Shown: positions 1-7,008 of the stretch, piece after piece | How the letters are laid out: the number at the start of each line of letters is the position of its first letter | Numbering within the stretch: position 1 is the stretch's first letter | From: Ancrocorticia sp052089425 | GTDB lineage: Bacteria > Actinomycetota > Actinomycetes > Actinomycetales > Actinomycetaceae | Assembly: GCF_052089425.1 (NCBI RefSeq) | Contig: NZ_JBQCZW010000005.1 | Location: forward strand, 51,149-115,148 | Length of the DNA stretch: 64,000 nucleotides | Direction: 5' to 3' | Program-made: the position numbers and the translations under genes | Notes under the pieces: generated by a model | Databases searched by the model: none | Seen by the model: the letters and a program-made list of their open reading frames with translations, nothing else | Told to the model about the DNA's origin: nothing

Positions 1-1381
1 TGCGTACGCCAATGCCGCGGTAGCGCTCGGGCACCTTGAGATCGTCCTCGCGAATATAGATTCCCGGTTCGATCGTAAAGCACATGCCGGGCTCTAATTC
101 GGCATCCAGATACATTTCCTTGCGAGCAAGCGCGCAATCGTGCACATCAATACCAAGGTGATGCGAGGTGCCGTGAGGCATCCAGCGGCGGTGCCACTGG
201 TTCTCCGGAAGTAGCGATTCTGCGGCGGTTCCGGGCAACGCCCCCCACTTCTCGAGGTGTTCGGCAACCACCTCCATGGCTGCGGCATGGACATCGCGGA
301 ACTTGCAGCCGGGCTTCTGCGCTTCGGCCAAGGCACGTTCGGCCGCGTCTAGCACCGCCTGATACACCTCCGCCTGAGCATCGCTGAACGTGCCGGACAC
401 GGGTAGAGTTCGCGTGATATCGGCGGTGTAGAGCGAATCCACTTCGATGCCGGCATCCACCAGGATCAGCTGGCCTGCCTCAAGCGGCCCATTATTGTCA
501 ATGAAGTGCAAAGTGTTGGCGTGGTTGCCGGCCGCGGCGATCGTGTCATAGCCCAGCCCATTGCCTTCTTCGCGGGCCTTGGCCCCGAACGCGCCTTCCA
601 CAACGCGTTCTCCGCGATGATGCGACAGGGCGCGGGGGAACGAGGCAATGATGTTGTCGAAGCCCTCCCGGGTGCGATCCACCGCCTTCTGCATTTCAGC
701 TGCTTCCCATGCGTCCTTCCGCAGGCGGATTTCGCTGAGCGCCTCGGACAGTTCGGCGTCCGCTTCTTCAGCGCCTTCGGCTATCTGCTCGCGTTCGCGT
801 AGCTCCTGCACCTGAGATTCGATGCGTGCGTCCGATTGGGGTACAACGCGTAGGCTGACCTGCCCTTTGCCCAGATCCTTGGACAGGGCATCGGACAGAT
901 TATCGCTGGAATCGCAGCGTAGTCCCGTCATTGTGGACATTTCTTCGAGGGTTGGCCGGGCGCCCACCCAGAATTCGCCATAGCGCGAATCCGCGTAGAA
1001 TTCCTCCGAGGTGCGTGGAGCACACGGATGGAAGTACAGCGTTGCCTCGTGGCCGCCCTCAACGGGGTTGAGAACCAGAACTGCATCCGGTTCAAGCTCA
1101 GCGCCGAGCCCCGTCATATGGGCGAAGGCGGAATGCGCACGGAATCGATAATCGCAATCGTTGTTCCGCACTTTGTAACCGCCAGCAGGAATCACCAGCC
1201 GCTCGCCAGGGAACCGTTCGGAGACCAGTTGATGACGGGCTGCCAGATAATCGGCAACCTCGCTGCGTTCCACCGTTGAAACGCGAGGCCCCCAATCTTC
1301 CCCGATGAACTCCCGGAAAGCGGAGCTTGTGGGTTGTTGTGACCTATTATTTCCACGGCTCTTCATATCTTCCTTTGTCAT
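1..1381 (-). CDS. pepP: Xaa-Pro aminopeptidase (M24 family), 3' end outside window
   Basis: Metalloaminopeptidase P removes the N-terminal residue from peptides with proline second. About 460 codons are visible on the minus strand; the stop lies beyond base 1. The N-terminal creatinase-like domain shows FRAHSAFAHMTGLG, and the M24 catalytic domain shows GMCFTIEPGIYI near the window edge, containing a metal-ligand Glu. Two in-frame ATGs are possible, at 1381 and at 1366; the second has AAAGGAAG just upstream and may be the true start. A short minus-strand reading frame (1544-1347) overlaps this start in another frame. The family call is firm. Confidence 0.9.
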   Translation of the reverse strand, partial: MTKEDMKSRGNNRSQQPTSSAFREFIGEDWGPRVSTVERSEVADYLAARHQLVSERFPGERLVIPAGGYKVRNNDCDYRFRAHSAFAHMTGLGAELEPDAVLVLNPVEGGHEATLYFHPCAPRTSEEFYADSRYGEFWVGARPTLEEMSTMTGLRCDSSDNLSDALSKDLGKGQVSLRVVPQSDARIESQVQELREREQIAEGAEEADAELSEALSEIRLRKDAWEAAEMQKAVDRTREGFDNIIASFPRALSHHRGERVVEGAFGAKAREEGNGLGYDTIAAAGNHANTLHFIDNNGPLEAGQLILVDAGIEVDSLYTADITRTLPVSGTFSDAQAEVYQAVLDAAERALAEAQKPGCKFRDVHAAAMEVVAEHLEKWGALPGTAAESLLPENQWHRRWMPHGTSHHLGIDVHDCALARKEMYLDAELEPGMCFTIEPGIYIREDDLKVPERYRGIGVR

Positions 1382-1747
1382 GGGGCCATTCTTCCACCAA
1401 CTCGCCAACTTCGCTTGCCTCGGTTGGCCACGTGGGAAGAAACACGTGGGTGTGAGGGCGGGCGTTGCGGGGGAGGCCTCGCCGTCGTCGTCCATTATTG
1501 CCGACGACGACGAACGCACCCTCGCCATAGAACGGTGGCATCGCGTTCCACAAACTGGAATGAGTCAAACTGCAGGTAACACGAGCCGTTTCCCGGGCGA
1601 AGGGCCTAACTGGGACGAAAACGGGGCTACATAGCCATGGGACTTAGGACCTATCCCTGTGCTCCTGTGAGCGTCAGGGAAGGATACCCTTATGTGACTT
1701 GCTCCTCACTCACCCCTCTGTGATTGCGATATCGTAAATGAATTAAG

Positions 1748-1766
1748 TAACGTGGGAAGTACGTTA
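1748..1766. promoter_or_regulatory. Inverted repeat TAACGT-N7-ACGTTA upstream of iron operon
   Basis: Six-base arms TAACGT and ACGTTA are perfectly complementary around a 7-bp spacer, 55 bp before the lipoprotein start. It lies five bases before a second palindrome. An operator role is inferred from position and symmetry only. Confidence 0.4.
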
Positions 1767-1771
1767 ATGCG

Positions 1772-1789
1772 AGTAAGGATGACCTTACT
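1772..1789. promoter_or_regulatory. Palindromic operator candidate AGTAAGG-N4-CCTTACT
   Basis: Perfect 7-bp arms flank ATGA, 31 bp before the lipoprotein ATG. The outer TAAGG/CCTTA arms resemble the ends of a DtxR/IdeR iron box, but the spacing between them is 4 bp instead of 9, so it is not a canonical iron box. A metal-responsive repressor site is a reasonable inference because the operon imports an iron chelate. Confidence 0.45.
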
Positions 1790-1820
1790 GAGCACCACGC
1801 ACGACACACAGGAGACGCAC

Positions 1821-2804
1821 ATGCGCCGTTCTTTGCTTGCTACCCTCGCAGGTAGCGCACTCATTCTTTCTGCTTGCGGATCCAATGGGGATTCAACAGA
1901 AGAAGAGACCACCCCGGCTGGCGATGCTTCAACGATTGAGATTGAAGACAACAATGGCACGCACGAGGTTCCGGTTCCGCCCACGAGCGTGGTGGCTACC
2001 GACAACCGTACATTTGAAACACTTTATGACTGGGATGTGGATATCGCCGCAGCGCCCATGCCACTGATGCCCAGCACCGTAGGTTACATCGATGATGAGA
2101 ACATCGTTGATCTCGGCTCGCATCGGGAACCAGATCTGGAACCCATCGTTGAGGTGAATCCTGATGTGATCATCAACGGTCAGCGCTTTACTCAGTACCA
2201 TGACGATTTCGTTGAGTTGGCACCGGATGCCTCCATCATCGAACTTGATCCACGTGATGGCGAGCCCTTCGATACTGAGCTGAAGCGCCAGATCACCACG
2301 CTGGGTCAGGTTTTCGATAAGGAATCTGAGGCCGAGGCGCTCAATGGCGATCTGGACGCCGCCGTGGAGCGGGTTACCTCCGCCTACGATCCTGAGCAGA
2401 CCGTCATGGCTGTCAACACCTCCGGTGGAGAAATTGGCTTCATCGCGCCGGGCGTTGGCCGCGCGATCGGACCGCTGTATGACGTGCTTGGCCTGACCCC
2501 CGCCCTTGAGGTGGAAGGTTCTTCGGACGATCATCAGGGCGATGATATTTCGGTTGAGGCTATTGCCGATTCGAACCCTGACTGGATCCTTGTGATGGAC
2601 CGCGACGCGGCAGTTGCCGCTGACGATCCCGAGTATTCGCCAGCCAACGAACTTCTGGAATCCTCCGAGGCACTCGCCAATGTGACGGCCGTGCAAGAGG
2701 GCCAGATCGTGTACATGCCTGCTGATACGTACACCAACGAAGGTATCCAGACATACACGGAATTCCTCAACGATTTCGCGGATGCGCTTGAAGCCGCGAA
2801 CTAA
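1821..2804 (+). CDS. Siderophore ABC transporter substrate-binding lipoprotein
   Basis: This is the extracytoplasmic receptor of an iron-siderophore importer of the FatB/CeuA/YclQ type (327 residues). The start was set at 1821 because ACAGGAG lies upstream and the product begins with a lipoprotein signal peptide ending in the lipobox LSAC, followed by a Ser/Thr/Glu-rich linker. An in-frame ATG at 1752 would place charged residues before the signal and run through the operator candidates. The segment VVATDNRTFETLYDWDVD and later VNPDVIING fit the bilobal helical-backbone binding fold. It is the first gene of a four-gene operon. The exact siderophore cannot be read from the sequence; a catecholate or petrobactin-like ligand is possible. 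Confidence 0.88.
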   Translation: MRRSLLATLAGSALILSACGSNGDSTEEETTPAGDASTIEIEDNNGTHEVPVPPTSVVATDNRTFETLYDWDVDIAAAPMPLMPSTVGYIDDENIVDLGSHREPDLEPIVEVNPDVIINGQRFTQYHDDFVELAPDASIIELDPRDGEPFDTELKRQITTLGQVFDKESEAEALNGDLDAAVERVTSAYDPEQTVMAVNTSGGEIGFIAPGVGRAIGPLYDVLGLTPALEVEGSSDDHQGDDISVEAIADSNPDWILVMDRDAAVAADDPEYSPANELLESSEALANVTAVQEGQIVYMPADTYTNEGIQTYTEFLNDFADALEAAN

Positions 2805-2818
2805 GGAATAACGCGATC

Positions 2819-2858
2819 ACCGGCGGCGAGCCGTGCCCCTTAAAGGCTCGCCGCCGGT
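2819..2858 (+). promoter_or_regulatory. Intercistronic stem-loop after the binding-protein gene
   Basis: Perfect 14-base GC-rich arms (2819-2832 and 2845-2858) enclose a 12-base loop. No T-run follows, and the permease gene starts 22 bp later, so it probably stabilises the upstream mRNA or partly attenuates transcription. That would give more lipoprotein than permease, as with stem-loops after other ABC binding-protein genes. The role is inferred. Confidence 0.6.
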
Positions 2859-2880
2859 CCACCATGTTCGGAGATAACTG

Positions 2881-3852
2881 ATGACAACAACCGTCAAGGC
2901 CGGCAAGCTGTTTGATTGGAAGCTGGCAATCGGCGTGGTTGCCGTGGCGGGGCTTCTGCTCCTATCGCTGTATACGGGCGTTTACGATGTGCGTCATGGA
3001 GACGACGGTTCCATGATGTTTTCCGTGACCCGAATTCCGCGGACCGTTGCGCTTCTGCTTGCCGGGGCGGCCATGGCAATGTGCGGTCTGGTCATGCAAC
3101 TGCTCACGCAAAACCGCTTCGTTGAGCCCACCACCACGGGCACCACCGAATGGGCGGGGCTTGGCCTGCTCTTCGTCATGATCCTGTTTCCCGGTGCCAG
3201 CATCACGGTCCGAATGATCGGGGCCGTGATCTTTGCATTTGTGGGGACGATGGTGTTTTTCGCATTCTTGCGGAGGGTATCGCTGAAATCCTCACTCATC
3301 GTGCCGATTATCGGCATCATGCTGGGTGCTGTGGTGGGGTCCATCTCCACCTTCGTGGCGCTTCGTGCCGATGCTCTGCAGAATCTGGGGGTGTGGTTTG
3401 CCGGTAGCTTTACATCGGTGCTGAAGGGGAACTACGAGATCCTGTGGATCGTGGCCTTCGTAGTGCTTGCCGTGTTTGTGGTTGCTGATCGCTTCACCGT
3501 GGCCGGGCTAGGCAAGGAAATCGCCACAAACGTGGGGCTCAACTATGATCGGGTGATTCTGCTAGGCACAGTGCTCGTGGCGATCGCTACCGGGGTGGTG
3601 ACGGTGGTGGTAGGCAACCTGCCCTTCCTTGGGCTGATAGTTCCCAACATCGTGTCCATGATCCGAGGCGACGATCTGCGATCCAACCTCCCGTGGGTGT
3701 GCCTGTTGGGCATCGCGATTGTGACCGTGTGTGATCTGGTGAGCCGAACCATCATTTCCCCGTTCGAAGTGCCGGTTTCCCTTATTTTGGGAGTACTGGG
3801 CGCTGCCGTGTTTATTACGCTGCTGCTGGGCCAGCGGCGCAGGATGAGCTGA
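2881..3852 (+). CDS. Iron-siderophore ABC transporter permease (FecCD family), subunit 1
   Basis: Integral membrane permease of 323 residues with 8-9 evident hydrophobic segments, for example residues 15-33 and the C-terminal VSLILGVLGAAVFITLLL. The motifs PRTVALLLAGAAMAMCGLVMQ and GNLPFLGLIVPNIVSM are typical of BtuC/FecCD-family subunits; the second lies close to the loop that contacts the ATPase. A GGAG ribosome site precedes the ATG. It is translated after the intercistronic stem-loop and is followed 11 bp later by its partner permease. The pair forms the heterodimeric channel for the chelate. Confidence 0.9.
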   Translation: MTTTVKAGKLFDWKLAIGVVAVAGLLLLSLYTGVYDVRHGDDGSMMFSVTRIPRTVALLLAGAAMAMCGLVMQLLTQNRFVEPTTTGTTEWAGLGLLFVMILFPGASITVRMIGAVIFAFVGTMVFFAFLRRVSLKSSLIVPIIGIMLGAVVGSISTFVALRADALQNLGVWFAGSFTSVLKGNYEILWIVAFVVLAVFVVADRFTVAGLGKEIATNVGLNYDRVILLGTVLVAIATGVVTVVVGNLPFLGLIVPNIVSMIRGDDLRSNLPWVCLLGIAIVTVCDLVSRTIISPFEVPVSLILGVLGAAVFITLLLGQRRRMS

Positions 3853-3863
3853 GAGAGGGAAAC

Positions 3864-4907
3864 ATGACTCAGGCACTCAAGGCCAGCAAGCCGGCCGAAG
3901 CCGCTGAGCGGAGTTCGGCGGCACTTCCCTCAAAGAAGGCGCGGCGCAGGTTCGTCATCTTCACAACAATTCTTAGTGTGTTGGCCGTAGGCTTCGCGTT
4001 CGGAATTCTCATGCTAGACAACCCGATGCCGTTTGGCTCTGATGGATTCAAACGCATCGCAAAAATGCGCATGACGAACGTGACCGTCATGCTGATCGTG
4101 GCCTTCTGCCAAGCAATGGCCACCGTGTCCTTCCAGACCATCACAAACAACCGCATCATCACCCCGTCCATCATGGGCTTTGAATCGCTGTACACCGTGA
4201 TTCAAACCAGCTCTGTGTACTTCCTTGGCGTGGCGGGAGTGGTGGCACTTCAAGGGCGCGGCCAGTTTGTGCTGCAAGTGGCCGTGATGGTGGTTCTGGC
4301 TCTGCTCCTCTACGGCTGGTTGCTGCGGGGGCGGTACGGCAATCTCCAAATCATGCTCCTGGTGGGCATCATCATCGGGGGAGGCCTAGGCTCTGTTTCC
4401 AGCTTTATGCAGAGGTTGATGACGCCGAGTGAGTTCGATGTTCTGACAGCGAGGATGTTCGGGTCCATCTCCAACGCGGATGCGGACTACCTGCCAATCG
4501 CGATCCCGCTGTGCCTCATAGCCGGCGGGGCGCTCTGGATGAAGTCGCGTCACCTCAACCTCATGGCGCTGGGGCGTGACACGGCTGTTGGGCTGGGGCT
4601 CAACTACAAGCGCGAACTCATGCAGGTGTTGTTCTTCGTGTCCATCCTCATGGCGGTATCCACCGCGTTGATCGGGCCAATGACATTCCTCGGGTTCCTT
4701 GTGGCCACCTTGTCCTACCAATTCGCCGATACCTACGATCACCGCAAGATCTTCCCAATCGCCGTGCTGGTGGGCTTTGTGGTGCTCACCGGCGCCTACT
4801 TCGTGATGAAGAATGTTTTCTATGCCCAGGGTGTTGTTTCCATCATCATTGAGATGGTTGGCGGCGTCACCTTCCTCATTGTTATGCTCCGAAAGGGCCG
4901 TCTATGA
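3864..4907 (+). CDS. Iron-siderophore ABC transporter permease (FecCD family), subunit 2
   Basis: Second permease, 347 residues, slightly longer because of a polar N-terminal tail of about 30 residues rich in Lys/Ala/Ser before the first membrane helix. It shows TFQTITNNRIITPSIMGFESLY early and GPMTFLGFLVATLSYQ late, equivalent to the coupling region of FecCD proteins. The stop overlaps the ATPase start as ATGA, which implies coupled translation. The arrangement permease-permease-ATPase matches YclNOP and CeuBCD-type systems. Confidence 0.9.
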   Translation: MTQALKASKPAEAAERSSAALPSKKARRRFVIFTTILSVLAVGFAFGILMLDNPMPFGSDGFKRIAKMRMTNVTVMLIVAFCQAMATVSFQTITNNRIITPSIMGFESLYTVIQTSSVYFLGVAGVVALQGRGQFVLQVAVMVVLALLLYGWLLRGRYGNLQIMLLVGIIIGGGLGSVSSFMQRLMTPSEFDVLTARMFGSISNADADYLPIAIPLCLIAGGALWMKSRHLNLMALGRDTAVGLGLNYKRELMQVLFFVSILMAVSTALIGPMTFLGFLVATLSYQFADTYDHRKIFPIAVLVGFVVLTGAYFVMKNVFYAQGVVSIIIEMVGGVTFLIVMLRKGRL

Positions 4908-5659
4908 TCTCCCTGACTGACGTCAAGAAAGTCTATTCCTCAACCGTGACCATTGGGCCGGTTGACTTGGAAATCCCGCAGGGTGGTATTACGGCGCTGG
5001 TGGGTCCGAACGGGGCCGGCAAATCCACGCTGCTCACGATGATCGGGCGCCTGCTTGGGATGGATTCTGGCACCATCGATGTAGCCGGATACGATATCGC
5101 CTCAACAAAATCCCGTGATCTCGCAAAGATCCTCTCCATCCTGCGGCAGGAAAACCATTTTGTCACGCGCTTGACCGTGCGCCAGCTCGTGGGCTTCGGG
5201 CGTTTCCCCTATTCGCAGGGGCGGCTCACGGCCGAAGATGAGAGGATCGTGAGCCAAGCCATCGATTTCTTGGATCTGACGGAGCTTGAGGGGCGCTATC
5301 TTGACCAGCTGTCAGGAGGGCAGCGTCAGCGAGCCTACGTTGCCATGGTGCTCAGCCAAGATACTGAGTTCATTCTGCTGGATGAGCCGCTGAACAACTT
5401 GGATATGAAGCATTCGGTGGACATGATGAAGCACCTGCACGAGGCCGCCACCACCACGGGGCGCACGATCATCATCGTGCTCCACGATATTAACTTTGCC
5501 GCTAGCTATGCGAACTACATTTGCGCGATGAAGGACGGGTGCGTGGCGGAATTCGGGCGCCCCGAAGAGATCATGCAGCCTGATACCCTCACGAGGATCT
5601 TCGATACGCCCGTCAACGTGATCGATGGGCCGAGCGGTCCACTTGCATGCTATTACTAG
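4904..5659 (+). CDS. Iron-siderophore ABC transporter ATP-binding protein
   Basis: Cytoplasmic ATPase of 251 residues that powers the importer. Walker A GPNGAGKS is at residues 34-41, the signature LSGGQ near 136-140, Walker B ILLDEP near 156-161, and the switch histidine in VLHDINF. Length and motifs are those of a full FepC/YclP-type subunit. It overlaps the upstream permease gene by 4 bp. Its last codons (CYY then stop) lie inside one copy of a 15-bp direct repeat that continues up to the next gene. Confidence 0.93.
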   Translation: MISLTDVKKVYSSTVTIGPVDLEIPQGGITALVGPNGAGKSTLLTMIGRLLGMDSGTIDVAGYDIASTKSRDLAKILSILRQENHFVTRLTVRQLVGFGRFPYSQGRLTAEDERIVSQAIDFLDLTELEGRYLDQLSGGQRQRAYVAMVLSQDTEFILLDEPLNNLDMKHSVDMMKHLHEAATTTGRTIIIVLHDINFAASYANYICAMKDGCVAEFGRPEEIMQPDTLTRIFDTPVNVIDGPSGPLACYY

Positions 5660-5682
5660 AGCGGGCGTGCTAATACTAGAGC
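5648..5682 (+). repeat. Two copies of a 15-bp direct repeat between the ATPase and PHP genes
   Basis: TGCTATTACTAGAGC (5648-5662) and TGCTAATACTAGAGC (5668-5682) differ at one base and have a 20-bp period. The first covers the ATPase stop; the second abuts the PHP start codon. The second copy also holds a TAATAC/TACTAG -10-like element, so it may drive a short-leader transcript. A local tandem duplication is the simplest origin. Confidence 0.5.
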
Positions 5683-6525
5683 ATGAGAATTGATCCCCAC
5701 ACGCACACGACTCGCTCCGATGGGCGCTCAACTCCGGCCGAGCTGATGCGTGAGGCGGGCCAGGCGGGCATTGACATGATCGGGCTGACCGATCACGACA
5801 CGGTGGCCGGCTGGGATGTGGCGGCGCGCGGCGTGGGGGCCAGCGGGGTGGCGCTTATTCGCGGCATGGAGATTTCCGCGATGTACCACGGGATCACCTT
5901 GCATATGCTCGGGTATCTTTTCGATCCGGACAACTCGGCGATTCAGCGCCACGTCCGGGAGGTGCGCGATTCACGGGTCAACCGGGCGAGGGACATGGTG
6001 GATCGGCTCTCGCGTGACTTCCCGATCACGTGGGCGGATGTTCAGCGGCACATCGAACCGGGGGCAACGGTGGGCCGCCCGCACATCGCGGATGCGTTAG
6101 TGGAAGCCGGGGTGGTGCCCGATCGGGGCGCGGCGTTTACCGATCTCTTAAGGGCCAGCTCGCCATACTATGTGTGGCATCAAGCGGCAGAGGCCTCCGA
6201 GGCCATCGAGTGGATCAACGGGGCTGGTGGACGCGCGGTTTTCGCCCATCCGGCGGCGCCCCATCGCAACCGAATCGTCCCTCCCGAGGCCTTTGAAGAG
6301 TTCGCGGAAGCTGGTCTGTTCGGAATAGAAATTGACCACCGCGATAACCTCGAATCTGCCAAGCCTGAGTTAGCGGCAATGGCTGATCGGTTGGGTCTCG
6401 CGCGATTTGGTTCCAGCGACTACCATGGGCTGGGCAAACCCAACCGCCTCGGTGAGAACACAACTTCTCAGGCGGTGATCGAAGCTCTTACCCAGAGCTG
6501 CCAACTGGAGGTTCTCTATCCGTGA
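5683..6525 (+). CDS. PHP-domain phosphoesterase
   Basis: Predicted metal-dependent phosphoesterase of 280 residues. The N-terminal HTHTTRSDG and GLTDHDTV and the C-terminal GSSDYHG supply the His/Asp ligands of a trinuclear PHP active site. It resembles the YciV/TrpH group, some of which act as 3',5'-nucleotide bisphosphate phosphatase or 5'-3' RNase on short RNA. The substrate is not known here. The ATG directly follows a repeat and no good ribosome site is visible, which fits a leaderless or short-leader mRNA. The stop overlaps the MarC start by 4 bp (GTGA), so the two are co-translated. Confidence 0.85.
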   Translation: MRIDPHTHTTRSDGRSTPAELMREAGQAGIDMIGLTDHDTVAGWDVAARGVGASGVALIRGMEISAMYHGITLHMLGYLFDPDNSAIQRHVREVRDSRVNRARDMVDRLSRDFPITWADVQRHIEPGATVGRPHIADALVEAGVVPDRGAAFTDLLRASSPYYVWHQAAEASEAIEWINGAGGRAVFAHPAAPHRNRIVPPEAFEEFAEAGLFGIEIDHRDNLESAKPELAAMADRLGLARFGSSDYHGLGKPNRLGENTTSQAVIEALTQSCQLEVLYP

Positions 6526-6772
6526 GCGGATTTGATGGCGCACTCTTTGCGTCCACATTCACCACCCTTTTTGTTATCGCAGATCCGTTCGGCAACCTTC
6601 CGGTTTTCTTGGCTCTCACCTCGCGTATGACCCCGAAAGAGCGTAAGCGCGCCGCATGGCAGGCCACGCTTACCTCTCTTGCGGTCCTCACCGTATTCGG
6701 CCTATTCGGCCAATACATCCTCGGGTTCCTTCACATCTCAGTGGAAGCAATGCAGCTGTCTGGGGGCCTTCT
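6522..6772 (+). CDS. MarC family inner-membrane protein, interrupted by assembly gap
   Basis: The first 83 residues are present, beginning at a GTG that overlaps the PHP stop. TTLFVIADPFGNLPVFLALT followed by MTPKERKRAAWQAT is a clear MarC-family signature: first helix with DPxGNxP, then a charged loop. MarC proteins are about 200 residues with six helices and unknown transport function. The rest is lost in the N-run, and the sequence after the gap does not look like a MarC C-terminus in any frame. The missing stretch may therefore be longer than 100 bp. Confidence 0.8.
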
Positions 6773-6872
6773 NNNNNNNNNNNNNNNNNNNNNNNNNNNN
6801 NNNNNNNNNNNNNNNNNNNNNNNNNNNNNNNNNNNNNNNNNNNNNNNNNNNNNNNNNNNNNNNNNNNNNNNN
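6773..6872. other. Assembly gap of exactly 100 N
   Basis: A run of exactly 100 N is the conventional placeholder for a scaffold join of unknown length. The left flank is inside marC; the right flank (6873-6930) has no recognisable gene end, though one frame reads YAKIGVQVDLA then stop. A collapsed repeat or mobile element in the gap is possible. Confidence 0.95.
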
Positions 6873-6930
6873 GTACGCCAAAATCGGCGTTCAGGTGGAT
6901 CTTGCGTAGGAGAGCCCGTACGGGTCAGGA

Positions 6931-6994
6931 TTGGACCACTTACGAAGGTTCTGGACAAGGTATACCTGCTCCAAGGAGTACATAAGTGGTCCAA
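6931..6994. repeat. 64-bp imperfect palindrome next to the assembly gap
   Basis: TTGGACCACTTA (6931-6942) and TAAGTGGTCCAA (6983-6994) are perfect inverted arms. Exactly midway is the perfect palindrome AGGTATACCT (6958-6967), flanked by TGGA and TCCA in register. The whole element is symmetric about 6962/6963. It ends 14 bp after the stop of the minus-strand helicase gene, so it could act as its terminator. It could also be an excised mobile-element end pair. A second 10-bp palindrome CCCGTACGGG lies at 6915-6924. Confidence 0.6.
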
Positions 6995-7008
6995 CTAGGC
7001 CGCGTGAG

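Larger units (their letters stand above)
1382..1820. other. Intergenic region between pepP and the iron-uptake operon
   Basis: About 440 bases separate the divergent pepP and lipoprotein genes. A hairpin at 1654-1680 (TCCCTG and GCTC pairing with GAGC and CAGGGA around CTGT) is visible. Two palindromes at 1748-1789 are listed separately. A short minus-strand frame (ATG at 1544, stop at 1347, 65 residues) runs into the pepP start; it could be a coupled leader gene, but nothing in it is recognisable. No convincing sigma-70 promoter can be pinned to one position. Confidence 0.5.

Noticed and set aside
1305..1634. Plus-strand 109-codon frame over the pepP start
   Set aside because: Antisense to pepP and without a ribosome site.
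1772..1789. Canonical DtxR/IdeR iron box
   Set aside because: The outer arms match but the inter-arm spacing is 4 bp instead of 9, so only a generic operator is called.
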